Under the pieces are notes generated by a model. It had not been told where the DNA came from. It made no database searches and saw only the letters and a list, made by a program, of their open reading frames with translations. The translations under genes and the position numbers were made by a program. From JAVBMJ01 sp031552535 (GTDB lineage Bacteria > Bacteroidota > Bacteroidia > Bacteroidales > Rikenellaceae), in assembly GCA_031552535.1 (NCBI GenBank), contig JAVBMJ010000041.1, positions 13,715-77,714 on the forward strand: a stretch of 64,000 nt of DNA, in the 5' to 3' direction. Of the stretch, positions 8,870 through 18,255 are shown in pieces (positions within the stretch are counted from its first letter, which is position 1; every line of letters begins with the position of its first letter).

Positions 8870-10288
8870 TTATCTTCTGTCTCTGATCAATGTCATGGCG
8901 GTATCTATTATATTGCGGCGTTCGATGTAAAAATAGGCCGCAGTCATAACGACCATGATACCCATAGCCTGGTAGAACCCACAGAATGCGGTCGATAAAA
9001 TAAATATCGCCAGGCCGACAGTTTCGAATATTATATTACGGTCGAAGGATTTGCCGAATTTACGCAACAAATATATCTCCGACAGATAGCATCTTACGTA
9101 CATCGCAATGAATGTGCACAACGCGATGACCCATATCTGGCGTGTGAACATGAAAGCCGGAATGACAAGAATCACAAACAGTCCCAGGCACTCCATATTG
9201 GTACGCAACAGCAGCCCTTCCTCGCGAGTGGCTTTATAGAAAGTCCCGTTCAGGATGTTCATCTTGCACTGCAGGTAAACTATCCCGAACAACAGGTTGA
9301 GATACGACAATACGGCTATATATTTGGGGTAAAAAACAGCGACCAGGATATAGGCGGGGAAGTACACCAGAAGGATAAGCAGTCCGAACGAGCGGGTAAA
9401 GGTGTTTATCTTATCGAAATAAGACCCATAATTTTCCTCGGGGAGCCGCTTGATTATGGGATAAAGCACCAGGCTGAACGCAGATATAGCCATAAGGACT
9501 ATGCTAGTGACGGTTATCCCGAACGAATATACGGCAAAATCCTTGATGTCGCACCAGAACTGGGTGATAAAACGGCCCGCAGCGATCAGAAGTACACCCA
9601 TCTGACTGGCAATCGTCAACTTTATTCCGCTGAATATATTCTCTTTATACTCCTTGACAACTTCGCCTTTGTCCGCCTCGGCTCTGCCTACCCACAGCTC
9701 TTTGGTGTGGAACATCATCATCGCAAGTATCCCCACGCGTGTGACTACATCGACCGCCACTATAATCCTGAAGTTCTTAGTACCAATAACAACCATTGCC
9801 AGAATAGCCGCCAAAACCACCGCCTTATCCACGACAGAATAGAAACTGTAGCGTTTCATCTGGTTGGTGATCTGCAATACCCTTACCAATAACCCGTAAA
9901 GCCCCATCAGCAAGATATTGAGCGAAGCGAAGATCATCGCAAAACGTGCCGCCGGGTCAGGAATGAACAAAGCCACTGCAACCATTGCGACGAGAGTCAT
10001 ACCCAGGAGCTGCCACATGTAGTATCTCGACGCGGGCCGCAATACCTTCATCGGCAACCTATGGTAATCATACTGGCCGTAACGCAGGAAAATACCCTCC
10101 TCGTACCCCAGGGTGAAAAGGGCATACACCGTAAAGTAAAAGAGATATACCGACAGGTAACCGTATGACTCCACAGACAGGAACGCCGGCAGAACCAATG
10201 ACCTGACCACCCCGATAGCCATAACGACTATCTGGGCACCCAGGACATACGAAACACTCGTAAGGATATGTCGCCGCGTACTCTGCAT
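8870..10288 (-). CDS. wzx: Oligosaccharide flippase, Wzx-like (MATE/PST family)
   Basis: 472 residues with about 12-14 predicted membrane segments and an N-terminus (ILTSVSYVLGAQIV) typical of polysaccharide transporter proteins. It begins 1 base downstream of the licD stop, so the genes are tightly coupled. It would move the undecaprenyl-linked, perhaps already phosphonate-modified, repeat unit across the inner membrane. Together with Wzy and the WecA-like protein it makes the locus Wzx/Wzy-dependent. Confidence 0.85.
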   Translation of the reverse strand: MQSTRRHILTSVSYVLGAQIVVMAIGVVRSLVLPAFLSVESYGYLSVYLFYFTVYALFTLGYEEGIFLRYGQYDYHRLPMKVLRPASRYYMWQLLGMTLVAMVAVALFIPDPAARFAMIFASLNILLMGLYGLLVRVLQITNQMKRYSFYSVVDKAVVLAAILAMVVIGTKNFRIIVAVDVVTRVGILAMMMFHTKELWVGRAEADKGEVVKEYKENIFSGIKLTIASQMGVLLIAAGRFITQFWCDIKDFAVYSFGITVTSIVLMAISAFSLVLYPIIKRLPEENYGSYFDKINTFTRSFGLLILLVYFPAYILVAVFYPKYIAVLSYLNLLFGIVYLQCKMNILNGTFYKATREEGLLLRTNMECLGLFVILVIPAFMFTRQIWVIALCTFIAMYVRCYLSEIYLLRKFGKSFDRNIIFETVGLAIFILSTAFCGFYQAMGIMVVMTAAYFYIERRNIIDTAMTLIRDRR

Positions 10289-10289
10289 C

Positions 10290-11081
10290 CTATTTCCGGT
10301 AAGCCTTGAACATATGATGCGACGTGCGCTTGTCTTCGGGAGGCAGTTGCATGTAATTTCCGTACAACTTTGTCAGAAGCAGGTCGTATTGCTTAGGAAT
10401 ATAGAAATCGGAATCCTCGAAAGGAGCCCTCACCACCTCGCCGATAGCATCGACCGGGAAACGGCGCTCTTTCTTGGCAAACGACAGATCCATCGCATAC
10501 CTCGTTCCCGCCGCATCGTATTTCTGGCTCCATGCAATGTAGCGGCCCACTATCGAGCTGTTGCACACCGGTGAAAGGAGCAACTTGCCCACCATGAGGG
10601 CTGCGTTGCGCACCAGGCTGCGCTCACGGCTCAACTGCACTATCTTGAAATCCAGCATCCGCTTGTAGCGCTCGATCCTGGCGACAAAACGGTCCGACTC
10701 CGCCTCGTCTCCGGGCAGGGCGTCGATGGGAAAAATATCTATGTTGACTCCTATATCGAACTTTATCGAGGAGGCTTCTATCAAAACCGTCTCCCGGTCG
10801 TACACCTTTGCGAAGGTCAACGGAAAACGGCGGTCTTTCTGGTAAGCCGCCACAGCGTAACGGCCATCGTCGAACGTCGCCAGGAATTTCGCGTAATCCG
10901 CCCGCGGCATGGCAATATCGATATCGTCGTCCCAGGGGATGTACCCTTTATGCCTTATGGCCCCCAGCAAGGTGCCGTAATATAAAAAATAGCGGATCGA
11001 ATTGGCTTCACAAAACTCATCCACAGCCTTCAGTATGTCTATCTGCAGAGCCTTGACATCATTTACCGTTAACTCATTCAT
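10290..11081 (-). CDS. LicD family nucleotidyl-activated group transferase
   Basis: 263 residues from the ATG at 11081 (MNELTVND); an in-frame ATG 78 bases upstream gives only a low-complexity extension. The LicD core is clear: GTLLGAIRHKG at 36-46 and WDDDIDIAMPR at 50-60, the acidic metal-binding motif. LicD proteins transfer phosphocholine or similar groups from a CDP/CMP-activated donor onto glycans. Here it directly follows three phosphonate genes, one with a cytidylyltransferase domain. The predicted donor is therefore a CMP-phosphonate rather than CDP-choline, and no choline kinase is present. Confidence 0.88.
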   Translation of the reverse strand: MNELTVNDVKALQIDILKAVDEFCEANSIRYFLYYGTLLGAIRHKGYIPWDDDIDIAMPRADYAKFLATFDDGRYAVAAYQKDRRFPLTFAKVYDRETVLIEASSIKFDIGVNIDIFPIDALPGDEAESDRFVARIERYKRMLDFKIVQLSRERSLVRNAALMVGKLLLSPVCNSSIVGRYIAWSQKYDAAGTRYAMDLSFAKKERRFPVDAIGEVVRAPFEDSDFYIPKQYDLLLTKLYGNYMQLPPEDKRTSHHMFKAYRK

Positions 11082-11164
11082 CGCATATTTTTTATCGTTA
11101 CATTTTTTCTTTTCACTTTCGCTGCTCCTTTCTCCATTGCCTCCTGCGGCCGCAGGCACCTGAT

Positions 11165-12283
11165 TCAGCCTACCCTGAATATCTCCTTAGGTATATGCGA
11201 CTCCACGGCGGCGGGATTGTTCTGCATACGCTGCAGGTTGACCGACGAGAGAATACTGCTCCAGGTGGCCTCGTCGAGTTTCGACCATATATCCGTTTTA
11301 CCGAACACCGACTCGAAAAACGCCGTCAACTCATGTGGAGTCTCTGCCGCGCAGCAACCGATGATAGTCGCTATTTCCGCTAACCGTTCCCGCACAAAAT
11401 CTGCACCGCGCGGATCGTTGCACGTATCGGGCGTAACGGCGAGGTTGAGTTCAAAAAAATAAGGCAGCGTAAGCGACACCGCGTGTCCGTGCGGGATTCC
11501 CAGATATGAGGTAAACCCGTAGGAGTAGGCGTGGGCCGCGGTAGTGAAACTTATGTTTATCGCTTTGCCCGCAAGGTTGGCCGCATACGCCATATGATCC
11601 CTCGCCTCAGCCACTCCTGCTATGGCGTCAGGCAAATGACGCCATAGAATGTCTATAGCCTCACGGGCGTAACCACGCGACTCTTCGGTCGACTTCACGC
11701 TCCAGTACGACTCTATGGCCTGGCACAGCGCATCGGCGCCGGTCGAGGCTGTGAGATAACGCGGGCACCCGTAGGTGAGCGACGGGATCAGCCAGACATA
11801 ATCCGGAAGTACGTTCCCGTCGGCGACCGAATATTTCACCTTATCGATGTATACTACTGCGAAATGGGTCGATTCGCTCCCCGTACCCGACGTGGTGGGA
11901 ATCGCCAGCATGGGGATCAACTTCCCCGCTGCGATACGGTTGCATTTGATAGCTTCTGAAATATCGCCCTCGTAGCCGGCATAACTACGTATCAATTTGG
12001 CCATGTCGATCACGCTGCCGCCGCCTACCGCCACTATCAAATCTATCCCGTTTTCCCGACACAACGCCACCCCCTTGTACAGATCTTCCAGTTTGGGATT
12101 GACGTCGAAGCCGGTAAAGTAGTGCGGCGAAGCCCCCTGTAGCAACGGCTCGACAAACTCTTTCGCACCTGAGGATGCATAAAAAGTCATATCGGTGACC
12201 ACCAGTACATTCGCCGGAGACAAGGCTCCAATCTCCGCAGCAACCGAAGCGGCATCGTTTTTCAGATATATTTTTTGCTCCAT
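11165..12283 (-). CDS. Iron-containing alcohol dehydrogenase, phosphonoacetaldehyde reductase-like
   Basis: 372 residues, group III Fe-dependent ADH. Visible are the NAD-binding GGGSVIDMAK (about 97-106), the TTSGTGSE segment, and the metal-binding histidines in HAYSYGF and GIPHGHAV. The preceding gene makes phosphonoacetaldehyde from phosphonopyruvate. Enzymes of this family (PhpC, FomC) reduce it to 2-hydroxyethylphosphonate. No aminotransferase (AepZ/PhnW type) occurs nearby, so the alcohol rather than 2-aminoethylphosphonate is the predicted product. The gap to the decarboxylase gene is 123 bases. Confidence 0.82.
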   Translation of the reverse strand: MEQKIYLKNDAASVAAEIGALSPANVLVVTDMTFYASSGAKEFVEPLLQGASPHYFTGFDVNPKLEDLYKGVALCRENGIDLIVAVGGGSVIDMAKLIRSYAGYEGDISEAIKCNRIAAGKLIPMLAIPTTSGTGSESTHFAVVYIDKVKYSVADGNVLPDYVWLIPSLTYGCPRYLTASTGADALCQAIESYWSVKSTEESRGYAREAIDILWRHLPDAIAGVAEARDHMAYAANLAGKAINISFTTAAHAYSYGFTSYLGIPHGHAVSLTLPYFFELNLAVTPDTCNDPRGADFVRERLAEIATIIGCCAAETPHELTAFFESVFGKTDIWSKLDEATWSSILSSVNLQRMQNNPAAVESHIPKEIFRVG

Positions 12284-12406
12284 ACAGCACTCTCATAAAA
12301 TGCACAATTCCCGACATGGCCGGGAGAATTGCGCTTAACACATTGACGGACACAGCCACAATTCCGGATAACTTCCAAAAAGGCTCCGGGGGATACAACA
12401 GTGTAT

Positions 12407-13549
12407 CTATTTACCCCCGGCCTGGCTGAGGAACTCCATCAGGCTCGCCTTATTCTCGACGGGTGTACTCTTCGGCCTTCCGAGATCTTTGCGGGCACCT
12501 TTCTTAACACGTATTTCAAGCAGGGCAGGTCCTTCGGGCGCATTGCCATGCCCCTCAAAGAATTTCCTGATCTCCTCCACGCTACCGGCAACTGCAGCAG
12601 TGCGGTAACCCAACGCACGGGACAACGATATTATATCCACCCCTCCGGCAACCGTCGGCTGACCGCCCACAGAGTCGTGGGCACTGTTGTTGAATATGAC
12701 ATGCAGGTAATTCGACGGGTTGAGATTACCGACCGTCGCCATACCTCCCATCTGCATCAGCATGGCCCCGTCGCCGTCGAAGCAATACACCATGCGGTCG
12801 GGCTTGTTCAGGGCTATGCCCAACGCTATCTGCGAGGCATGCCCCATGGAACCTACCGTGAGAAAATCCCTCGAATGGTCCTGGCCTTTCTTCTCGCGCA
12901 ATTCGTACAACTCCCGCGAAAGCATCCCCGTGGTAGAAACGATGACTCCGCGCTGATCGGTATGTGTCAGCACCTCCTCAAGGGCGTCCTCGCGCGAAAG
13001 CGGCGACAGCTCCTCAGGCTTATTGCAAAGTGTATAAGGAGCGAAAGTCTCCTTTTGTATCACCAAAGCAAAGGGAGCACTTTGTGTTTTTAAATATCCG
13101 AACGCCTTTTCGAGCTGTGCGGCCGCCTCCTGTTCCTCTTTCGACAACACCAGCGACGGGATATTCATCGCATCGAGCATCGGAATGGTGACTTCGCCCT
13201 GCGACACATGCTGAGGTTCGTCCTTCACTCCCGGCTCGCCCCGCCAACCGATCAGCAAAAGCGTCGGAACGGAATAGACCTTACGGTCGACAAGCGACAA
13301 CAGCGGGTTGGTGGCGTTGCCCAGACCCGAATTCTGCATGTAAACCACCGGGATATCCCCCGTGGCCAGGTGAAATCCGCAGGCAAGCCCAACGGCGGCA
13401 CCTTCGTTGGCCGCGATTATATGACGGCCCTGCGGGGCGTTGTCGGTTATATAAGCACAGAAATCCTTGAGCAGCGAATCGGGCACACCTGCATAAAACA
13501 AAGCCCCCGAACTTGTCAACCGGTCATAAAAAAACTTGGTATCGAGCAT
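12407..13549 (-). CDS. aepY: Phosphonopyruvate decarboxylase
   Basis: 380 residues, the usual length of Ppd/AepY/Fom2, which are shorter than other ThDP decarboxylases. The N-terminal pyrimidine-binding domain has YAGVPDSLLKDF and ANEGAAVG with the conserved Glu. The C-terminal half has the ThDP motif GDGAMLMQMG followed about 25 residues later by NNSAHDS. It catalyses irreversible decarboxylation of 3-phosphonopyruvate to phosphonoacetaldehyde, which pulls the unfavourable PEP mutase reaction forward. It lies between the mutase and the dehydrogenase genes. Confidence 0.92.
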   Translation of the reverse strand: MLDTKFFYDRLTSSGALFYAGVPDSLLKDFCAYITDNAPQGRHIIAANEGAAVGLACGFHLATGDIPVVYMQNSGLGNATNPLLSLVDRKVYSVPTLLLIGWRGEPGVKDEPQHVSQGEVTIPMLDAMNIPSLVLSKEEQEAAAQLEKAFGYLKTQSAPFALVIQKETFAPYTLCNKPEELSPLSREDALEEVLTHTDQRGVIVSTTGMLSRELYELREKKGQDHSRDFLTVGSMGHASQIALGIALNKPDRMVYCFDGDGAMLMQMGGMATVGNLNPSNYLHVIFNNSAHDSVGGQPTVAGGVDIISLSRALGYRTAAVAGSVEEIRKFFEGHGNAPEGPALLEIRVKKGARKDLGRPKSTPVENKASLMEFLSQAGGK

Positions 13550-13673
13550 AAATCATATGTTGTAGAACAGTTATCGAATCAAAAACGTTGCACGCCGACC
13601 GTGCGACAACCGGGATCTCACAAAGGTATCTCTCGACCCGCAGAGCAGTGAAGGCCTCCCCCCGAAACATTGG

Positions 13674-14981
13674 TTATTTCGTACCCGGGATAAGTTCCAG
13701 TATCTCCTTGATGGGCATGCAGTACTCTTTCGAGGCCTCGTAGCAACGGTTGTTGACCAGGATCGACTTTGCGGCGTTCAACATGGCGGGATAAGCGCTG
13801 CGTAGCATGTGGTTGGCATAAATAACTATGTTTACCCCCCATTTTTCGAACTCTTCCTCCGTTATGTGGTTGAAGGTCGAAGGCACGACAACTATCGGCG
13901 TATACTGGTCTTTGGCCCTGAATCCCTCGCAGAATTGCTTGATGTCCTCACCCGTTTTTTCCTTGCTGTGGATCATGATGCCATCGGCGCCGGCGGCGAC
14001 GAACGCAAAAGCCCTCTCCAGGGCATCTTCCACGCTCTGGCCGCAAATGAGACTCTCTATGCGGGCTATTATCATGAAGTCGTCGGTGATCTGCGCCTTC
14101 TTGCCGGCCTTGATCTTCTCGCAGAACTCCTCTATCGTGGCCTGCTCCTGCGCAACCTCGGTGCCGAAAAGCGAATTTTTCTTCAACCCCACCTTGTCTT
14201 CTATGATAACGGCCGAAACACCCAGGCGCTCCAGCGTGCGCACCGTAAATACGAAGTGCTCGATCTTGCCGCCAGTGTCGCCGTCGAAGATGATCGGCTT
14301 GGTGGTACACTCCAGCGAATCGTTCAAAGAGTGGAGGCGCGTGGTAAGGTCCACCGCCTCGATATCGGGCTTGCCTTTCGATGTCGAATCGGTGAGACTG
14401 CTCGACCACATTCCGTCGAACTCCTTCTTCTGACCGTTGACCTCGACCGACGTGTTCTCAATGATCAGTCCCGTAAGGCCGCTGTGCGACTCCAGTATAC
14501 GCACTATCGGCTTGGCACCGATAAGGCGGCGTAGCCTCTTCATCCTGATCTCGGGAGTGGTCCCGATCTCCTTCAACTGCTGGTTGAGCATCGAGGAAGA
14601 TATGCCTTTAGTATAGGGCACATCTATCACCTTGCCGCCCCATTCGGCCAACGTGTCGATGACCTGCTGCCTTACGTTCTTCTGGACACCCTCTTTCCAG
14701 TCATCGCCGTGCACCACGAAATCGGGCTTCAACAACAACAGGTTGGGCCTGTAATCCAGAGTATCCTGGGGAACGACATTATCAACACCCTTGAGGTTTT
14801 CGACGATCAGTTTGCGTTGGTCGAACGAGAGGAATGGCAGGCGCTTGTAGCTTGCAATGGCTTTGTCCGTCAGAACACCCACCGTAACTTTACCGTATTT
14901 GGCAGCCTCCTTTATGATATTTAGGTGACCGGGATGGATCAGGTCGGCACTCATTCCGACGTATACCGTGTTTTCTTTCAT
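13674..14981 (-). CDS. Bifunctional cytidylyltransferase / phosphoenolpyruvate phosphomutase (Fom1-like)
   Basis: 435 residues with two domains. Residues 1-135 are a nucleotidyltransferase of the HxGH type (HPGH at 16-19, ISSS at 127-130). Residues 145-435 are a PEP mutase of the isocitrate lyase superfamily with DGDTGG (233-238) and the signature EDKVGLKKNS (261-270), which separates mutases from lyases. The fusion has the same domain order as Fom1 of the Streptomyces fosfomycin pathway, where the N-terminal domain attaches CMP to 2-hydroxyethylphosphonate. It is the entry enzyme for C-P bond formation and starts 12 bases after the phosphoesterase gene. Confidence 0.92.
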   Translation of the reverse strand: MKENTVYVGMSADLIHPGHLNIIKEAAKYGKVTVGVLTDKAIASYKRLPFLSFDQRKLIVENLKGVDNVVPQDTLDYRPNLLLLKPDFVVHGDDWKEGVQKNVRQQVIDTLAEWGGKVIDVPYTKGISSSMLNQQLKEIGTTPEIRMKRLRRLIGAKPIVRILESHSGLTGLIIENTSVEVNGQKKEFDGMWSSSLTDSTSKGKPDIEAVDLTTRLHSLNDSLECTTKPIIFDGDTGGKIEHFVFTVRTLERLGVSAVIIEDKVGLKKNSLFGTEVAQEQATIEEFCEKIKAGKKAQITDDFMIIARIESLICGQSVEDALERAFAFVAAGADGIMIHSKEKTGEDIKQFCEGFRAKDQYTPIVVVPSTFNHITEEEFEKWGVNIVIYANHMLRSAYPAMLNAAKSILVNNRCYEASKEYCMPIKEILELIPGTK

Positions 14982-14993
14982 TTGTATATGGTT

Positions 14994-16502
14994 TTATCTG
15001 TTTATTTCTTCCTGGTAAACATTGCCCCACTGGTCTTTGGCTACCACTTTTACCGTGTTCCATGCAGCCGAAGGAGTGTAATAAAACAAGTGGTTGGTAG
15101 TGATGGGCTCAACATGCGGAAACTTGGCCGGCACCTCCGGACCATAAAGCCTCGGATAAAGGAACGGATCGTAGTCCACGTAACGGGTCAGGCCGTTTTT
15201 TTTCAGAACCCCGTTCTCGTATACCTCCAGCGTCCACCTGTTGGGGTTCCAGTTCCAGATATTGGCTATGACGCTGTTGTTCTTCGATGGCCAACTGCCA
15301 GGTGTGTAGAGCCTCATCTGGTAATTTTTGTCGCGATTCGTACCTTTATAATAAGCATTTACAATCTTATTGCCGCTTATCTCGTAAATCGCATAACCGT
15401 TGGGGCTGCCGTCAAAACTGGTGTCCTCGAACCAGAATACGCCACAGGCCGCCGAGATCACATCCTCCTCCATCTCCGCGGAAATAGTGGAGTTTATACA
15501 AAAATGAGAATGCCCCGACAGAAAACGCACATTATAACCCTGCAGCAATTCTAAAAGGCGGGCGTTGTTGGTCGTGCTGTAATATACGGTCTTGATGGGA
15601 ATATGCGCGGAAAGGATGATAAGTTTATCCTTAGGCACATATTGTAAATCTTTCTGCAACCATTCCAACTGCTCGCTTGAAACGGTTGCGGAATAAGTGC
15701 TTACGCCGTTATATATTATATTATCCAACACCACGAAATGGCAATCACCTATATTATAAGAATAGTAGGTTGGCCCCAACCATCTCTCATATTGCCAAGC
15801 CGCCTTACTGTCGCGGCCTGTCACTGTTTGATCGTAATCATGGTTGCCTATAACATGAAAAACAGGTGCGTCGAGTTTCTCGATAGCAGCCCTGTATCCG
15901 GGATAATAATCCATCCTGTCGAATACGGCATCACCCAGCATAACGCTGCTAACAGTCGTTGCTGCAGGAAACGATCCTATTACCGCATTGACATCCTTGA
16001 CCGTCTCGTTCTCGAATCGGGAAATATCACCTTCGTACCCTACCTGGGGATCGGCTATGGCCACCAGCACCTGTTCCGTGACCGGAACAGGCCGCTTGTT
16101 CAGGCTGAAATAGGCCCATACCACATCTTTCGACTGATCGAGAGCTTGGTAAAACGCGGGAAGCGACCCCGTCCGCAAGTATTCATAATCGGACGGAGCG
16201 ATGACAAAAACAAATTTAGCGTCGTCGTTGCGTTTCATCTGATAGATCCCGTCCTCGTCGGTCTCTGCGATACTATATCCGTCGCTGACCAAAATACCGG
16301 CCACCGGAGCGCTACCGTCTTTGACCCGGCCCACGAGATTCATTCCTGAACGCACCTCGAAATCGGGGATCACCGGGTTGTGAAAAAGGGAAGTGTCGGG
16401 GTATTCCGGCCCGAAAAAATTCTCCGATCCTGCTCTATCGCACGAAGAGACCAAGGCACCCAGGAACAAAAATAATATTATACCAGAAATAAAATGTCTC
16501 AT
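14994..16502 (-). CDS. Calcineurin-like metallophosphoesterase, lipoprotein
   Basis: 502 residues from the ATG at 16502; a TTG three codons upstream is in frame. The N-terminus is an SPII signal peptide with lipobox ALVSSC, so the mature protein is a lipoprotein facing the periplasm or the surface. An N-terminal beta domain is followed by metallophosphoesterase motifs in order: ADPQVG, LGDAVFD, GNHDYD, SAHIPI and GHSHF. A C-terminal beta-rich domain completes the MetallophosN/Metallophos/MetallophosC layout seen in Bacteroides. It lies between the initiating transferase and the PEP mutase genes. The substrate is unknown; removing a phosphate or phosphonate ester from the glycan or its lipid carrier is speculation from position. 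Confidence 0.86.
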   Translation of the reverse strand: MRHFISGIILFLFLGALVSSCDRAGSENFFGPEYPDTSLFHNPVIPDFEVRSGMNLVGRVKDGSAPVAGILVSDGYSIAETDEDGIYQMKRNDDAKFVFVIAPSDYEYLRTGSLPAFYQALDQSKDVVWAYFSLNKRPVPVTEQVLVAIADPQVGYEGDISRFENETVKDVNAVIGSFPAATTVSSVMLGDAVFDRMDYYPGYRAAIEKLDAPVFHVIGNHDYDQTVTGRDSKAAWQYERWLGPTYYSYNIGDCHFVVLDNIIYNGVSTYSATVSSEQLEWLQKDLQYVPKDKLIILSAHIPIKTVYYSTTNNARLLELLQGYNVRFLSGHSHFCINSTISAEMEEDVISAACGVFWFEDTSFDGSPNGYAIYEISGNKIVNAYYKGTNRDKNYQMRLYTPGSWPSKNNSVIANIWNWNPNRWTLEVYENGVLKKNGLTRYVDYDPFLYPRLYGPEVPAKFPHVEPITTNHLFYYTPSAAWNTVKVVAKDQWGNVYQEEINR

Positions 16503-16518
16503 AAACAGCAATACGATC

Positions 16519-17676
16519 CTATTTTCGGTCCATTATTTTTTGTATCTTCATAAAAAGCACCTCGCGGCGGGGGTTGTTGCGGCAAATCACTCCCTGCATA
16601 CGCACATAAAGCTGCGGTTTATTATTTTCGATGTACATTATCGTATAACAGCAACCGAACGACAAAAGCAGACTGGTGCCCAGGATGAGATAGAACTGCG
16701 CCTCGTGCCCTATCCTGAACACCAATGCCGTTAATATCCACAACACGAACATGAACACATTGAGCATCAGCAGCTGGAATGTGGTCATGACATGGCTGTT
16801 CCCCAGATCTATTATGATATGGTGAAAGTGCGTCTTGTCGGGCGAGAAGGGAGACTTGCCACGCATTATGCGGCTGGTCATAACCCTGATAGTATCGAAA
16901 ATAGGTATCCCGAAAACGGCTATGACGAAGCTCACGCGGTAGTTGCTGTCGATATAAGTGCTGTCGCCCTCCAGTATGCGGATAACGAATGCGCAGCAAA
17001 TGATGCCCATCACCAGCGATCCGCCGTCGCCTATGAACATTTTGAACTTATGCCCGAAAACGTTGTGCATGAAGAAAGGGAACAGCGCGCCCAGCATGGC
17101 AGCCGAAAGTATGGCGAACGGCGTGTCGCCGCCTATGACGAAAAAGACTCCGCAAACGGCCGCGATGAACATGCCGTAGCCCGACAGCAACCCGTCGACG
17201 CCATCGATAAGGTTTATGGCGTTGGTGATGCCCACGCATGCGAACAGGGTCAACGGAATGGCGATGTAAAGCGAAATGCGATGTATCCCCCACAGGCCGT
17301 GCAGGTCATCCATGAAGTACCCGCCCTGGAACATCAGCAGGCATACGGCAAGTATTTGCATCAGGAACTTGGTCGACGGCTTGAGGTTCAGGATATCGTC
17401 GGTGACTCCCGTGAACAACATCAACAGCATCGCCATAATGACGATAAACAACTGCGTGCAATCGCAGAAAAAACTCACGATACTAAGACATACGAATATC
17501 CCGAAGAACACCCCGACTCCCCCCAGCACGGGTATCGGCTCCTTGTTGAGCCTCCTTGCGTTGGGATTGTCGACTATAGACTTCATTTTCGCAATCTTCA
17601 CCAGATAGGGATGAGCGACGCTCACGGCTATTGCTGAAATGACGATGCTTAGCGGTATGATAATATAAAGGCTCAT
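16519..17676 (-). CDS. Undecaprenyl-phosphate sugar-1-phosphate transferase, WecA/MraY family
   Basis: 385 residues, polytopic, about 11 membrane segments. Conserved cytoplasmic motifs are present: VTDDILNLKP, NAINLIDGVDGL, MFIGDGGS and the His-rich PDKTHFHH. These belong to the polyprenyl-phosphate HexNAc-1-phosphate transferase family. It is the first gene of the operon, about 160 bases downstream of a Bacteroidota-type promoter box, and would prime the repeat unit, probably with GlcNAc-1-P or a related HexNAc. Confidence 0.9.
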   Translation of the reverse strand: MSLYIIIPLSIVISAIAVSVAHPYLVKIAKMKSIVDNPNARRLNKEPIPVLGGVGVFFGIFVCLSIVSFFCDCTQLFIVIMAMLLMLFTGVTDDILNLKPSTKFLMQILAVCLLMFQGGYFMDDLHGLWGIHRISLYIAIPLTLFACVGITNAINLIDGVDGLLSGYGMFIAAVCGVFFVIGGDTPFAILSAAMLGALFPFFMHNVFGHKFKMFIGDGGSLVMGIICCAFVIRILEGDSTYIDSNYRVSFVIAVFGIPIFDTIRVMTSRIMRGKSPFSPDKTHFHHIIIDLGNSHVMTTFQLLMLNVFMFVLWILTALVFRIGHEAQFYLILGTSLLLSFGCCYTIMYIENNKPQLYVRMQGVICRNNPRREVLFMKIQKIMDRK

Positions 17677-17836
17677 GATATCAAAGAAAAACAGTAATTT
17701 CCAATTAACCCGGCAAGCAGCGACCTCTTACCTGATTACCATTTCATTTTGTATCTACCACAGCACTTTCCCATCCACACCCGATCCTCCGCCACGATTC
17801 CTTCACAGATTCTCCCAATGCGGCATACACAGGCCG

Positions 17837-17844
17837 CAAAGGTA
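17837..17844 (-). promoter_or_regulatory. Promoter -7 box of the polysaccharide operon
   Basis: On the minus strand the sequence is TACCTTTG, matching the Bacteroidota -7 consensus TAnnTTTG. It lies about 160 bases before the first gene of the operon. I see no clear -33 TTG at the usual spacing. No invertible repeats flank it, so phase variation of this promoter is not indicated. Confidence 0.6.
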
Positions 17845-17978
17845 CTGATTATATTTTGAAATATGAAATCTCAACAGACTAATTATGTGATGCAATGTCA
17901 TTAAAATAAACAGGCGGCTCTTTGACCAACTATAAAATAACGCCTGCGGTCGGAATCGTATATAAAATCAGTTTTTAA

Positions 17979-18020
17979 GAGTCTGTCTAATTTTTTCATG
18001 TAAAATTTAAACAAACTTTC
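17979..18020. mobile_element. Short palindromic IS5-type miniature element
   Basis: Left arm GAGTCTGTCTAATTTTTTCATG and right arm (reverse complement) GAAAGTTTGTTTAAATTTTACATG mirror each other around a CATG centre. The ends match the GARNCTGTYTAA-like family seen elsewhere in the window, and TAA precedes the left end. It lies between two divergent operons, where a terminator would not be expected. The rest of 17677-18255 shows no gene. Confidence 0.55.
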
Positions 18021-18255
18021 ACATAGCCTGGTAGCTGCGCCGGCGACAAGGGAAAAGCCTGTATATTTCATAAAAAACCCGTAAAAACACACCTGACTGC
18101 AATTATCCGGCGAGGTACGGGTGGCTGTACAATATTTTCGGTTTTCCGGAAGCATGCCGCAGATGCCGGCAGGAGTCAAAGGAGATGCAAAGACAGGTAT
18201 ATTTTTTGTATAATTGCAGTATCATTAGTATTTTCATACCGTAAAAATCGCAACA

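Noticed and set aside
10290..14981. Complete fosfomycin or other phosphonate antibiotic cluster
   Set aside because: Only the early steps are present; there is no methyltransferase, epoxidase or resistance gene, and the genes are within a glycan operon with LicD.
17677..18255. Invertible capsule promoter or UpxY/UpxZ-type control of the polysaccharide operon
   Set aside because: No inverted repeats flank the promoter box, and no antiterminator gene precedes the first operon gene; the operon starts directly with the WecA-like gene.
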